Source: Clostridium massiliamazoniense (GTDB lineage Bacteria > Bacillota > Clostridia > Clostridiales > Clostridiaceae). Taken from it: a DNA stretch of 64,000 nt. Shown here in pieces: positions 44,009-52,761 of this stretch. Location of the stretch: positions 658,637 to 722,636 of the forward strand of contig NZ_LN879467.1 in the NCBI RefSeq assembly GCF_001403635.1, read 5' to 3'. The first letter of the stretch is position 1. Every line of letters begins with the position of its first letter. The notes beneath the pieces are model-generated. The model was not told where the DNA came from. It saw only the letters and a list, made by a program, of their open reading frames with translations, and did not search any database. The translations under genes and the position numbers were made by a program.

Positions 44009-45625
44009 TTATTTTTGATTTACTACTTTTTTTATATGATTTTTTAATTTATTTATAATTGAATTTTTATTTGTTTGTGTATTTTGTGAACTTGAAATTG
44101 CACCATAACCTTGAGTTTGGATATTTTGTACTACATGATGTTGAGATCCTGTATCTAAATTAGCTGGATCATTAAAGTAATCCCATGAGCTATTAGGATC
44201 TAATATAACGTTAGAATTACTTGTAGAATATCCATGTTCATAAGCACCTGATGCAAATGTTGTATCTACACTAACCCATCCTGTTGAAGTTCCTAGAGAT
44301 GGTAGATATACTTCATTCCATGCATGCCCATCATTCGGACCTGGATTGCCAGCCCATCCATTTATAACTCTAACTTGTATTCCTTCTGCTCTACACATAT
44401 CTGCATAAAGTTCAGCAAATCCTAGACATATTCCAGTTCTATTATTAAAAGTATACGTAGCAGTTGATTGCTCTGATACATTTTCACCTGCTTCTAGTGC
44501 ATTATCGACTGCATTATCATAAGTTATGTTTTCTGCAATCCATACATATATAGCTTTTGCTTTTTCTACATTTGTAGTAGCATTTGCACATATTTCATTA
44601 GCTTTATCAATTATTGCTTGAGATGTTTGATTATTTTGAGCTGTTGTTTGACCATTAATTGTCATTTTATTATCATTATAAGTTACTTTTCCCTTGAAAT
44701 TATTTCCTGTTGTTTCAGAAAGATATTGTGAATATATATATCCTATTTGTCCATTATATGATACTTTATACCAGTGGCCACTCATACCTATTACATCAAC
44801 TATTGTTCCTTGTGATAATGTTGCTAATGCGCCTGTATTATCTCCTGGTTGTTGGTTTAAAAATACATCGCTACAGTTTACGACTTGAGCTGTAAATAAT
44901 GTTCCAGCTGTATTTGGAGAAGTATAAATTTCATTTGTAGCTCCTTCTTGTGTTATAGTTGGAATATTATTAGCTTCATAATTACCATTTGTCCACTGTC
45001 CATTTACTATAAATTTATATTGTATAGATTGTCCTGGAGCTGGTGCATTTATAGTAATACTCCATAGACCATTGCCTTTATATGTCATTTCTTGACCATG
45101 CCAATTTAAGTTAGTTGTTAATTTTACATTTGTATCAACTTGATCTTGATCATTATATGTTATGGTTATGGTATTATTAGAATTTCTAACACAATTTACT
45201 ATTCCTTGGTAATTAGCTTCTGGAGAAGTATAAATTTCATTTGTAGCTCCTTCTTGCGTTATAGTTGGAATATTATTAGCTTCATAATTACCATTTGTCC
45301 ACTGTCCATTTACTATAAATTTATATTGTATAGATTGACCTGGAGCTGGTGCGTTTATAGTAATACTCCATAAGCCATTACCATCATTAGTCATCTCTTG
45401 GCCATGCCAATTTTGATTAGTTGCTAATTTTACATTTGTATCAACTTGATTTTGATCATTATACGTTATGGTGATGGTATTGTTTGAATTTCTAACACAA
45501 TTAACTATTCCCTGATAGTTATATTGTGTCGTAGCAAAATTACTTCTTTCAACTTTATCATTTTTAGTTATAGATCTTACTTGTTCTACTTTTTGAGTTG
45601 GATTAATATTGTTTAGTGTAATCAT
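44009..45625 (-). CDS. Protein with two glycogen-binding-like domains, SH3 domain and transglutaminase-like protease domain
   Basis: The 538-residue protein carries two nearly identical domains (about 33-134 and 135-236; 'NWHGQEMT', 'YKFIVNGQWTNG') resembling CBM48/AMPK glycogen-binding folds. An SH3b domain follows (about 243-300, 'GHWYKVSYNGQIGYIYSQYL'). Then comes a transglutaminase-like domain (about 310-480) with Cys in 'RTGICLGFAE', His in 'DGHAWNEV' and Asp in 'VSVDTTF', a complete triad. The tail is basic. No signal peptide is visible although SH3b and the fold suggest the cell wall; the ATG has only a weak GGAGAAA site. Function unknown. Confidence 0.8.
   Translation of the reverse strand: MITLNNINPTQKVEQVRSITKNDKVERSNFATTQYNYQGIVNCVRNSNNTITITYNDQNQVDTNVKLATNQNWHGQEMTNDGNGLWSITINAPAPGQSIQYKFIVNGQWTNGNYEANNIPTITQEGATNEIYTSPEANYQGIVNCVRNSNNTITITYNDQDQVDTNVKLTTNLNWHGQEMTYKGNGLWSITINAPAPGQSIQYKFIVNGQWTNGNYEANNIPTITQEGATNEIYTSPNTAGTLFTAQVVNCSDVFLNQQPGDNTGALATLSQGTIVDVIGMSGHWYKVSYNGQIGYIYSQYLSETTGNNFKGKVTYNDNKMTINGQTTAQNNQTSQAIIDKANEICANATTNVEKAKAIYVWIAENITYDNAVDNALEAGENVSEQSTATYTFNNRTGICLGFAELYADMCRAEGIQVRVINGWAGNPGPNDGHAWNEVYLPSLGTSTGWVSVDTTFASGAYEHGYSTSNSNVILDPNSSWDYFNDPANLDTGSQHHVVQNIQTQGYGAISSSQNTQTNKNSIINKLKNHIKKVVNQK
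44916..45527 (-). repeat. Tandem duplication of 306 bp inside the transglutaminase-like gene
   Basis: Two direct copies (44916-45221 and 45222-45527) encode 102 residues each and differ by few bases by eye, mostly silent. The duplication is therefore recent or kept uniform by recombination. Confidence 0.85.
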
Positions 45626-46061
45626 CTAAATTTCTCCTATTCTTTTATCTTTTGTTAATATTTTATCAACTTATATTAATATATTATTAACTTTAAATTT
45701 ATTCAAATGACTATAATTAACATATTAGTGGAATTTAGAGATTTGATTGAATTGTTAAGAAATAATTCTAATTTTGATTGATGATTCATAATGTTTTCAA
45801 AAAATTTATATAAATTTAATATTTTTAAAAAATTTATATATACATGATTAATAAACATATAATTAAATTTTACAATAAAAATAATACTTTTATTTTTAGA
45901 AAATACTTACAATAAATTAATACTTAAATAGAGAAAAAAGAATAAAATTAGCTAAGAAATATAGGGAAAAATAAATATAAATGAAAAGAAGTTTTAATTG
46001 ACAAATATTATCAATTAGAATATATTAGTAATATAGTAAATATTAATAAGTAGGGGGATGT
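45626..46061. other. Divergent intergenic region
   Basis: The 436-base AT-rich gap holds promoters for the transglutaminase-like gene (not identified) and, at its right end, the feo promoter and Fur box. No gene was seen. Confidence 0.5.
45998..46026 (+). promoter_or_regulatory. Promoter and Fur box of the feo operon
   Basis: TTGACA (45998-46003), 17 bases, TATATT (46021-46026). TGACAAATATTATCA (45999-46013) matches the Fur consensus at 12 of 14 positions and overlaps the -35 and spacer, so Fur would block polymerase directly. Confidence 0.7.
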
Positions 46062-46331
46062 ATGTTATTAAAAGTATTAAATTTCATTTATAGTAATAAG
46101 ACTTTTTCATCTAATATTATAGGAAAAGAATTAGGAATTAGTAGTGAAATGGTAGAATCTCTTAAAAAAAAGCTTGAAGAATTGGAACTAATTAAAAAAG
46201 AAGATTCTTGTGTGAAGGATAGCTGCAATAAGTGTACTTGTGGATGTTCAAGTAAATCTTTGAACAATACAGTAAATTGGATAATAACAGAAAAGGGATT
46301 AAAACTTTTAAAAATTAAAAAGGAGGCATGA
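46062..46331 (+). CDS. feoC: FeoC-like winged-helix protein with Cys cluster
   Basis: The 89-residue protein has a winged-helix N-terminus ('NFIYSNKTFSSNIIGKELGI') and a Cys-rich loop 'CVKDSCNKCTCGC' with five Cys, as in FeoC proteins that bind an Fe-S cluster. Because it starts the feoC-feoA-feoA-feoB cluster and ends 3 bases before feoA, it is assigned as FeoC. FeoC is thought to tune FeoB stability or transcription by iron or oxygen state. AGGGGG lies 3 bases before the ATG, a short gap. Sequence similarity alone is modest; context carries the call. Confidence 0.75.
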   Translation: MLLKVLNFIYSNKTFSSNIIGKELGISSEMVESLKKKLEELELIKKEDSCVKDSCNKCTCGCSSKSLNNTVNWIITEKGLKLLKIKKEA

Positions 46332-46334
46332 TTT

Positions 46335-46556
46335 ATGGAAACTTTAGATATGAAATTTGTGGGGGATAAAGTAAAAGTAAAAAATCTTACTAAAGAAAGT
46401 TCTTTAAGAAAGAGACTTTTAGATATGGGAATAACACCTAAAGTAGAGCTTCAAATAACAGGTAAAGCACCAATGGGTGATCCAATAGAGGTTCAAATTA
46501 GAGGATATAAATTAATTTTAAGAAAAAGTGAAGCAAAGGCAATTATAGTGGAGTAA
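46335..46556 (+). CDS. feoA: Ferrous iron transport protein A, first copy
   Basis: The 73-residue protein is a FeoA SH3-like domain: 'KVKVKNLTKESSLRKRLLDM', 'GITPKVELQI', 'APMGDPIEVQIRGYKLILRK' and 'EAKAIIVE'. It helps or stabilises the FeoB iron(II) channel at the cytoplasmic face of the membrane. AAGGAGG precedes the ATG, and feoC ends 3 bases upstream, so translation is linked. Length is normal for the family. Confidence 0.92.
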   Translation: METLDMKFVGDKVKVKNLTKESSLRKRLLDMGITPKVELQITGKAPMGDPIEVQIRGYKLILRKSEAKAIIVE

Positions 46557-46571
46557 TATTTATCTCTTTAC

Positions 46572-46689
46572 TAGTGTCTGTAATATTTTAATTTTCTATA
46601 AGCCTAAGATAAATAGATACAGACACTTAGGTAACTTCTATTAAATTTTAGAAAGAGTCAAAACTCTATTTAAACAAAGTCTCAGTTTA
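46572..46689 (-). repeat. Dispersed repeat family R, copy R5 inside the feo operon
   Basis: On the minus strand it starts TAAACTGAGACTTTG, carries TAGAGTTTTGACTCTTTC, and ends TAGGCTTATAGAAAATT then AATATTACAGACACTA, the last part matching R2 closely. AGTGTCTGTA (46573-46582) pairs with TACAGACACT (46618-46627), a 10-bp perfect stem. It lies between the two feoA genes and is transcribed through on the plus strand. Confidence 0.65.
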
Positions 46690-46717
46690 TATTAGATCAT
46701 TGAAAGGAGAGGTGGAT

Positions 46718-46945
46718 ATGTTTATACCAATGAGTTTAGCTATGGAAGGCAATGATGTTAAGGTTAAAAAAATAGCTTTAAAAGATGAAATGAGTAAAAG
46801 AATGAGAGAGCTTGGATTAATGGCAGGTAATTCTATAAAAATAATTAAAAATGATGGGAAGTCATTGATTATAGCTATAAATGACAGTAGATTTGGAATA
46901 GATATGAATTTAGCAAGAAAGATATTTATAGAAGAGGTTAGTTAA
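46718..46945 (+). CDS. feoA: Ferrous iron transport protein A, second copy
   Basis: The 75-residue second FeoA-type SH3-like domain has 'NDVKVKKIALKDEMSKRMRE', 'LGLMAGNSIKIIKNDGKSLI' and 'RFGIDMNLARKIFI'. It diverges from the first copy, so it is not a recent duplicate. The ATG at 46718 is placed 5 bases after AAAGGAGAGGTGG; an in-frame TTG at 46700 lies upstream of that site. Paired FeoA genes before FeoB are common in clostridia, and the two may have distinct contacts on FeoB. Confidence 0.88.
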   Translation: MFIPMSLAMEGNDVKVKKIALKDEMSKRMRELGLMAGNSIKIIKNDGKSLIIAINDSRFGIDMNLARKIFIEEVS

Positions 46946-47013
46946 AGTAAAAAGTATGTGATGGAAATTAGGGAATAAGATAAGTTATTTTAATTGGGAA
47001 TTTATATTATTCA

Positions 47014-47032
47014 ATTGATAATGATAATCAAT
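47014..47032 (+). promoter_or_regulatory. Fur box directly upstream of feoB
   Basis: ATTGATAATGATAATCAAT is a near-perfect Fur operator, 15 bases before the feoB start codon and inside the operon. It suggests a separate iron-controlled promoter for feoB or a roadblock site. Confidence 0.8.
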
Positions 47033-47047
47033 ATTTAGGGGGATTTT

Positions 47048-49054
47048 ATGAAAACAATAGCCTTAGCTGGGAATCCTAATTGTGGGAAGACAAGTATATT
47101 TAATTTATTAACTAAAACTAGACAGCATGTAGGAAATTGGCCTGGTGTAACAGTAGAAAAAAAAGAAGGGATTTTATCCTTTAAGGGAGAGGAATTTAAT
47201 ATAGTTGATTTACCTGGAACTTATAGTCTAGGAGCATATTCAGAAGATGAAATAGTTGCAAGAAATTTTATAATTAATGATAGACCAGATTTAGTTCTTA
47301 ACGTAGTTGATAGCAGCAACTTAGAAAGAAACTTATATTTAACAATGCAACTATTAGAAATGGATATTGATGTAGTAATAGCATTAAATATGATGGATGA
47401 GTCAAAAGAAAGAGGCATAGACATTAATATAGATTTGTTAAGCAAGGAATTAGGAGTTAAAATAATTCCTACATCAGCCATTAAAGATCAAGGAATTAAG
47501 GAGTTAATAGAGGTTATAACAAAAGAAAATACTATTAAAAAGAAACCTATAACTTATGGAGAAGAGTTAGAAAAGTATATTTCTATCATTGACGATAGTT
47601 TAAGAGCAAGCAATATATTTTTAAAATATTCATCTAGATGGTTTGCTATAAAGTTATTAGAAAATGATGAATATATTAAAAGCATGATTAGAAATGAAAG
47701 TACAAGTCATATTGAAGAAACCTTGGTCAGTTGTTCTAAAGAAATGGAAGATGAGTTAGGTTTTGATGGAGAAATAGCTATAGTTGATAAAAGATATGAA
47801 ATTATAGCTGAAATAGTGCAAAAGGCAAAGGCAGTAGTTAGAAAAGATAATGAAGAGCTTACTTTAGGTGATAAAATTGACAGAATTGTAACTAATAAGT
47901 ATTTAGGTATACCCATATTTGCTATTATAATGTTTTTACTTTATGAAATAACTTTTACTGTAGGAGCTACATTACAAGAATATGCAGAAACTGCTATAAC
48001 TTTTCTAGGTGAAAAAGTAGTAGGGATCATTGAAAGTATTGGTGCACCACCTTTGCTCATAAGCTTTATGGAAGAAGGAGTTTTTGGAGGGATAGGAGCA
48101 ATAGTTTCTTTCTTACCATTAATTATGGTTATGTATTTATTAATAGGAATTCTTGAAGATAGTGGGTATATGGCTAGAGCTGCTTATGTTATGGATAGAC
48201 TTATGAGAAAACTTGGTCTACATGGAAAAACCTTTGTTTCAATGATAGTTAGCATAGGATGTAATGTTCCTGGAATAATGTCAACAAGAACATTGGATAA
48301 TAAGAAGGATAGAATGATAGCTATTCTTATAAATCCATTTATATCTTGTGGAGCAAGGTTACCTATTTATGCGTTATTTATAAGTGCATTTTTTCATAAA
48401 TATGAGGCAGTAATATTATTTTCTCTTTATGTTCTAGGAATTATAGTTGCTTTAATATGTGGAAAAATATTTAGCAATACTTTATTTAAAGGAGAAAGTT
48501 CATATTTTGTAATGGAATTACCTACTTATAAAGTTCCATCAATTAGAAATATATTATTATTAATGTGGGATAAGGCAGGTTCATTTTTAAAAAAGGCAGG
48601 GGTTTTAATATTACCAGCAATGATAGTGTTATGGTTTTTAGGAACTTTCCCTATGGGGGTAGAACCTTATAGTGAATTTTCTTATTTAGGAAGAATAGGT
48701 AGTTTTATAGCTCCAATATTTAGTGGAGCTGGATTTGGAACATGGCAAGCTTCAGTTTCTTTATTGACAGGAGTATTAGCAAAGGAAACAGTAATTGCCA
48801 CTATGGGATTAGTATATTCTACATCAGCGGTATCAGGAGATTTAATAGGAGCAATTCAAGGTGTATTTACTCCATTAAGTGCAATTAGCTTTATGGTGAT
48901 GTCTTTATTATATACTCCTTGTTTAGTAGCTTTAGGAGCTATAAAAAGAGAAACAAATTCTATAAAATGGACTTTATTCTCAGCTGGATATACATTCTTA
49001 GTAGCACTAGGGCTTTCAACATTAATATATCAACTAGGGAAAATAATAATGTAA
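47048..49054 (+). CDS. feoB: Ferrous iron transporter FeoB
   Basis: The 668-residue protein is the main iron(II) importer of anaerobes. The N-terminal G domain shows G1 'GNPNCGKTS' (near 8-16), G3 'DLPGTYSL' and G4 'NMMD'. A helical spacer domain follows (about 165-270), then the membrane domain from about 285 with two Gate motifs, containing 'GCNVPGIMSTRTLDNKKDR' and 'ISCGARLPIY'. The C-terminus keeps 'YTPCLVALGAIKRE'. Length and motifs are complete. It ends the feo operon at a strong terminator, with a Fur box just before its start. Confidence 0.96.
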   Translation: MKTIALAGNPNCGKTSIFNLLTKTRQHVGNWPGVTVEKKEGILSFKGEEFNIVDLPGTYSLGAYSEDEIVARNFIINDRPDLVLNVVDSSNLERNLYLTMQLLEMDIDVVIALNMMDESKERGIDINIDLLSKELGVKIIPTSAIKDQGIKELIEVITKENTIKKKPITYGEELEKYISIIDDSLRASNIFLKYSSRWFAIKLLENDEYIKSMIRNESTSHIEETLVSCSKEMEDELGFDGEIAIVDKRYEIIAEIVQKAKAVVRKDNEELTLGDKIDRIVTNKYLGIPIFAIIMFLLYEITFTVGATLQEYAETAITFLGEKVVGIIESIGAPPLLISFMEEGVFGGIGAIVSFLPLIMVMYLLIGILEDSGYMARAAYVMDRLMRKLGLHGKTFVSMIVSIGCNVPGIMSTRTLDNKKDRMIAILINPFISCGARLPIYALFISAFFHKYEAVILFSLYVLGIIVALICGKIFSNTLFKGESSYFVMELPTYKVPSIRNILLLMWDKAGSFLKKAGVLILPAMIVLWFLGTFPMGVEPYSEFSYLGRIGSFIAPIFSGAGFGTWQASVSLLTGVLAKETVIATMGLVYSTSAVSGDLIGAIQGVFTPLSAISFMVMSLLYTPCLVALGAIKRETNSIKWTLFSAGYTFLVALGLSTLIYQLGKIIM

Positions 49055-49065
49055 TAATGATAGTA

Positions 49066-49106
49066 AAGTAGTTAAATTGCAGAAATGTGAGTTAACTACT
49101 TTTTTA
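49066..49106 (+). terminator. Terminator of the feo operon
   Basis: AAGTAGTTAA pairs with TTAACTACTT, followed by TTTTTA. Confidence 0.9.
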
Positions 49107-49251
49107 TACTTTTACTTATAGAAGATAAGAGTCTTACAACCTCTAGCTATGATATAAAATAATTAGGAAAGAGATAGTTATTTAATATAATATCTATTTT
49201 GAAGTATAATTTAATGAAGAATATAAAATTTAAAATATATGAGGTATGAAT

Positions 49252-49785
49252 ATGAAAGAATTAACTTATGAATTAGAAAATTTTAATATAGATTATTTTT
49301 TTAAGCAGTATGAAAAGGATTTTAAGTACATATATTATTCCTTGGAAAATGAAAATATTGAAGGGTTAATAGACATATTTAACCTAGAGGATTTATCAGT
49401 ACAAGCAAATAACTTAGAGAGAAAAGCCATGGAGATTTTAGAAACAGAAAATCAAGGGATATTTTTATTATTAGGTGCAGTAGCTGATGAAGAAGTAAGA
49501 TATTATAGATTTATAGATGGAATACAATACAGAATAAGCCTTGGAGAAGTTTATGAAGCCTCTGCAGAGAGATTTCATGATTTTGAAACAAGAGAAGATT
49601 TAATAAACATAGGTAATATAAACTTTAATGTAGAAAGTTCTATTGGATTAGCTATAAATAAAAAGGGGAATAAGCTTTTTATAAATTTTGCTGAAATTAA
49701 TGAAGATGGGTTCTTAGAGTATATATATGATATTGGTTATATGGAGGACTTAGTTTTAAAATATTTATCAAAATTCAACTTTTAA
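49252..49785 (+). CDS. Protein of unknown function (177 residues)
   Basis: An acidic, soluble protein with no signal peptide or membrane segment. Its N-terminal third is helical and Glu/Tyr-rich, and the rest looks like a beta-rich alpha/beta domain ('YRFIDGIQYRISLGEVYEAS', 'GLAINKKGNKLFINF'). I recognise no family or catalytic motif. The second ATG (49252) is used because GAGG ends 7 bases before it; the first ATG (49246) would be only 1 base away. It is transcribed alone, between feoB and a carboxypeptidase gene. Confidence 0.65.
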   Translation: MKELTYELENFNIDYFFKQYEKDFKYIYYSLENENIEGLIDIFNLEDLSVQANNLERKAMEILETENQGIFLLLGAVADEEVRYYRFIDGIQYRISLGEVYEASAERFHDFETREDLINIGNINFNVESSIGLAINKKGNKLFINFAEINEDGFLEYIYDIGYMEDLVLKYLSKFNF

Positions 49786-49916
49786 ACAGTTGATTTAATA
49801 GTATTATCTTATTTTATATTATATTTAATTAAATTAATTCTATATTTTAGAAGATGTATATGTTTTATAAATGGTTAAAAGTTAGTATAATTAAATAATT
49901 AGAAAAAAGGAGTTTG

Positions 49917-51419
49917 ATGAGTGTGGAAGAAAAATTAAAGCTTTTAAAAGAGGAATTAGAGAAAATAGGGAAATTAAATAGTTCTTTAGCTCTTATTAGT
50001 TGGGATATGCAAACTAAAATGCCTAAAAAAGCTATAGAGCAACGTTCGGCTATTATAGAGTATTTAGCAGGAGAGATGTTTTTATTAAAAACTTCAGATA
50101 AAATGGGAGCAATTACAGAAGAACTTTTAAATAATAAGGATTCTATGGATGATGTTCAAAGAGCTATGGTAAAGCTTGCTAGAAAAGAATATGATGAAAC
50201 TAAAAAAATACCAGAACAAAGATATAGAGAATTTATTATGGCAGCAGCTATATCAGGAAACGCATGGCATGAAGCAAAAGTGAATAAAGACTTTGAAATA
50301 TTTAAACCTCATTTAAAGAAAATGATTGATTTTAAAAGGGAGTTCGTTGAATATTTAGGTTATGATAACAATAAATATGATACTTTATTGAATCAATTTG
50401 AAGAGGGATTAACTGTTGAAAAGCTTGATAAAATATTTGAAGAAATGAAAATAGGAATATTAGAGCTTTTAGAAAAAATAAAAAAAGGCAATAAAAAAGT
50501 AGACAAAGATTTCCTATTAGGGTATTTTGATAAAGAGCCTCAAGAAAGATTTTCAAATTTTGTTTTAAAAAAGTTAGGTTATGATTTTGAGGCAGGAAGA
50601 ATTGATGAAAGTGAACATCCATTTACCACTAGTTTCGGTAATAAAGATGTTAGAGTAACTACAAATTATAATAATCCAGAATTAACTTATGCATTGTTTA
50701 GTGCTATACATGAAGGAGGACATGGGATATACGAACAAGATATTCCTGATGAGTTTGTGTGGACAGGCTTAGATTCATCTTTAGCAATGAGCATACATGA
50801 ATCACAGTCAAGATTTTATGAGAATTTAATAGGTAGAAGTAAAGAATTTTGGGAGTATTTCTTAGATTATGCTAAGTATGAGTTTAAAGAGCTTAAGGAT
50901 GTATCATTAGAAGAGTTTTATGAGGCAATTAATGTGGTAGAACCAACATTAATAAGAACAGAGGCAGATGAATTAACTTATAATCTTCATATAATAATAA
51001 GATATGAAATAGAAAAGGATCTAATAAATGGCGTTTTAGATATTGATGATGTGAGAGATGCGTGGAATAATAAATATAAAGAATATTTAGGTATATGTCC
51101 AAGTAATGATAGTGAAGGAATATTACAGGATATACATTGGTCAGATGGTTCCTTTGGATATTTCCCAAGTTATTCATTAGGAAATCTTTATGGAGCACAA
51201 ATGCTTAACAAGATGAAAAAAGACTATAAGGATATGTATTTAGATATAAAAAACGGTGAGTTTTCAAAGGTTCATAATTGGTTAAATGGGAATGTTCATA
51301 AATATGGAGCAGTGTATTCACCAAGTGAACTTATAAAGAAAATAACAGGAGAAGAATTAAATCCTAAGTACTTTTTAGATTATATAAATGAAAAATATAA
51401 AAAGATATACTTACAATAG
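49917..51419 (+). CDS. M32 family metallocarboxypeptidase
   Basis: The 500-residue cytoplasmic zinc carboxypeptidase belongs to the M32 (thermostable carboxypeptidase 1/Taq) family. The zinc motif is 'HEGGHGIYEQD' (HExxH near 265-269). The third ligand Glu lies in 'SIHESQSRFYENLIGRS', and 'RTEADELTYNLHIIIRYEIE' and 'GYFPSYSLGNLYGAQM' are family landmarks. It removes C-terminal residues from peptides, usually not Pro. ATG 49917 follows AAAAAAGGAG with a 4-base gap; the preceding TTG would be too close. It ends at its own terminator. Confidence 0.93.
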   Translation: MSVEEKLKLLKEELEKIGKLNSSLALISWDMQTKMPKKAIEQRSAIIEYLAGEMFLLKTSDKMGAITEELLNNKDSMDDVQRAMVKLARKEYDETKKIPEQRYREFIMAAAISGNAWHEAKVNKDFEIFKPHLKKMIDFKREFVEYLGYDNNKYDTLLNQFEEGLTVEKLDKIFEEMKIGILELLEKIKKGNKKVDKDFLLGYFDKEPQERFSNFVLKKLGYDFEAGRIDESEHPFTTSFGNKDVRVTTNYNNPELTYALFSAIHEGGHGIYEQDIPDEFVWTGLDSSLAMSIHESQSRFYENLIGRSKEFWEYFLDYAKYEFKELKDVSLEEFYEAINVVEPTLIRTEADELTYNLHIIIRYEIEKDLINGVLDIDDVRDAWNNKYKEYLGICPSNDSEGILQDIHWSDGSFGYFPSYSLGNLYGAQMLNKMKKDYKDMYLDIKNGEFSKVHNWLNGNVHKYGAVYSPSELIKKITGEELNPKYFLDYINEKYKKIYLQ

Positions 51420-51762
51420 ATTATGAAACAATTAAAATATTGATAATGGCATAATTATAGGAGATTAAATTCAACAAAGTATTTTATAATCTTGAACTAT
51501 TTCATAGCTCTTATTTTAGAATTATGAAATAGTTCATTTTAGTTGGAGTTATTGTTAATTAAATATACTAATGTAACAATAATAGAAAAAATAAAAAGTG
51601 ATATTACATTACTGTATTTTACTAAAAAAAGAAAGTCTATTATAGGATTATTCAATAAAAATATAGATACTAGATAAGTTAATTTAGATATGCTACACTA
51701 TTGGAAAACAATGTATTGCTAATTTGAAAGTAGTATTAAAGGGGGAAGAGGTGGATAGTTTT
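51420..51762 (+). other. Intergenic region without further genes
   Basis: The 343-base gap contains the carboxypeptidase terminator. The rest is AT-rich sequence in which I see no gene or conserved structure. Confidence 0.5.
51494..51540 (+). terminator. Intrinsic terminator after the carboxypeptidase gene
   Basis: GAACTATTTCATA pairs with TATGAAATAGTTC and is followed by ATTTTAG. Confidence 0.8.
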
Positions 51763-52044
51763 ATGGCATTTATTAAGTTATTAGTTGGTTACATGTTTAT
51801 CATAATTGCAGCACTTCTAAATATAATTTTTTTAGCACCATTTGCATTTTTATTCAATATAACAGATATACGTATAATATTACCGATAATTGGATATTTT
51901 ATAGCAGGATTAATACCTTATATGATAGGGGTAATTTTTCTTTTGTTTAAAGGTAAAAAGTATGTAATTTCAATTTTAAAAGTAATAATAGCAATACAAA
52001 TAGTGATATATGTACAGTGTATATATTATGTTTTTATTTTGTAA
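51763..52044 (+). CDS. Small multi-pass membrane protein
   Basis: The 93-residue hydrophobic protein has three or four membrane segments (about 5-30, 38-62, 72-93) with few charged residues. I recognise no family. The ATG at 51763 lies 9 bases after GAGGTGG. An in-frame GTG at 51751 and TTG at 51724 are alternatives, but both sit in or before the ribosome binding region. It stands alone before a terminator. Confidence 0.55.
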   Translation: MAFIKLLVGYMFIIIAALLNIIFLAPFAFLFNITDIRIILPIIGYFIAGLIPYMIGVIFLLFKGKKYVISILKVIIAIQIVIYVQCIYYVFIL

Positions 52045-52074
52045 AATTTAAAGCATTTAATAGATTATGATATG

Positions 52075-52134
52075 CTCCCTTTATAGTATACAGTTGAAAT
52101 AATAAAAATTGCTACTATGAAGGGAGTCTATTTT
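52075..52134. terminator. Terminator between convergent genes
   Basis: CTCCCTTTATAGTA pairs with TACTATGAAGGGAG and is followed by TCTATTTT. It serves the small membrane protein and perhaps the convergent kinase gene. Confidence 0.8.
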
Positions 52135-52143
52135 AGTTGAGGA

Positions 52144-52761
52144 TTATTTTAATTTATATTTTAAGACAAAATCAGCATTTTCAATAGGGCAATATTCTAA
52201 TAAATATTTATTTTCAGCTGGAAAGTAACGTCTTTGGTATTTATTTTTTATATCTTCTAAGGAACCTATATAGCTATCTCTTACTAAAACTCTATTTAGT
52301 CGAACTTCTTGTGGCACATCGAGATAAATTACGAAGTCTAAATAATTTCTTAGTTCTTTCCTTTGTAAAAATACTCCTTCTAGTATTAAAATAGAACCAT
52401 GTGGGATATAAAGAGATTGAAGAATATACTTATCATTTTCTTTATCATATAATTCTATTACTTTATTTATTTCATTTCCTTTTTTTATAGGAGATAAAAT
52501 TTCTTCTACTAAATAGTCATATCTCCATTGTATATTGTAATAACAGTACCACTCTTCCTTTGTACTATCATATCTAATATGCTTAGGGTGTATAAAATCA
52601 TCAATATGTAAAATATAAGTAGGATAATTTTCCTTTTCTAATTGTAATTTTAATGAGTTGACTATAGTGCTTTTACCAGCTCCCCCTAAACCATCAATTC
52701 CAACAATATAAATTTTTTTAGAAAGGTCTTCAGTTTTTAATTTATTTAATAAACAATTCAT
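52144..52761 (-). CDS. Uridine-kinase-like P-loop kinase
   Basis: The 205-residue cytoplasmic protein has Walker A 'GIDGLGGAGKST' near 22-33, 'ILHIDDFIHPK' resembling the Asp-Asp-Phe of uridine kinases, 'SILILEGVFLQR' and 'VIYLDVPQEVRLNRV'. Its shortness and local features resemble uncharacterised uridine-kinase-like proteins of Firmicutes rather than Udk itself, so the phosphorylated substrate is uncertain. AAAGGAGAAA precedes the ATG. A dispersed repeat (R6) lies directly upstream in the same orientation. Confidence 0.82.
   Translation of the reverse strand: MNCLLNKLKTEDLSKKIYIVGIDGLGGAGKSTIVNSLKLQLEKENYPTYILHIDDFIHPKHIRYDSTKEEWYCYYNIQWRYDYLVEEILSPIKKGNEINKVIELYDKENDKYILQSLYIPHGSILILEGVFLQRKELRNYLDFVIYLDVPQEVRLNRVLVRDSYIGSLEDIKNKYQRRYFPAENKYLLEYCPIENADFVLKYKLK

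Noticed and set aside
44916-45527. CRISPR or other array because of the two long direct repeats
   Set aside because: There are only two 306-bp coding repeats in frame; they are duplicated protein domains.
46683-46700. CTGAGA on the minus strand, like part of a thiamine riboswitch
   Set aside because: Only this hexamer matches; the rest of the TPP core is absent and the site is part of repeat R5.
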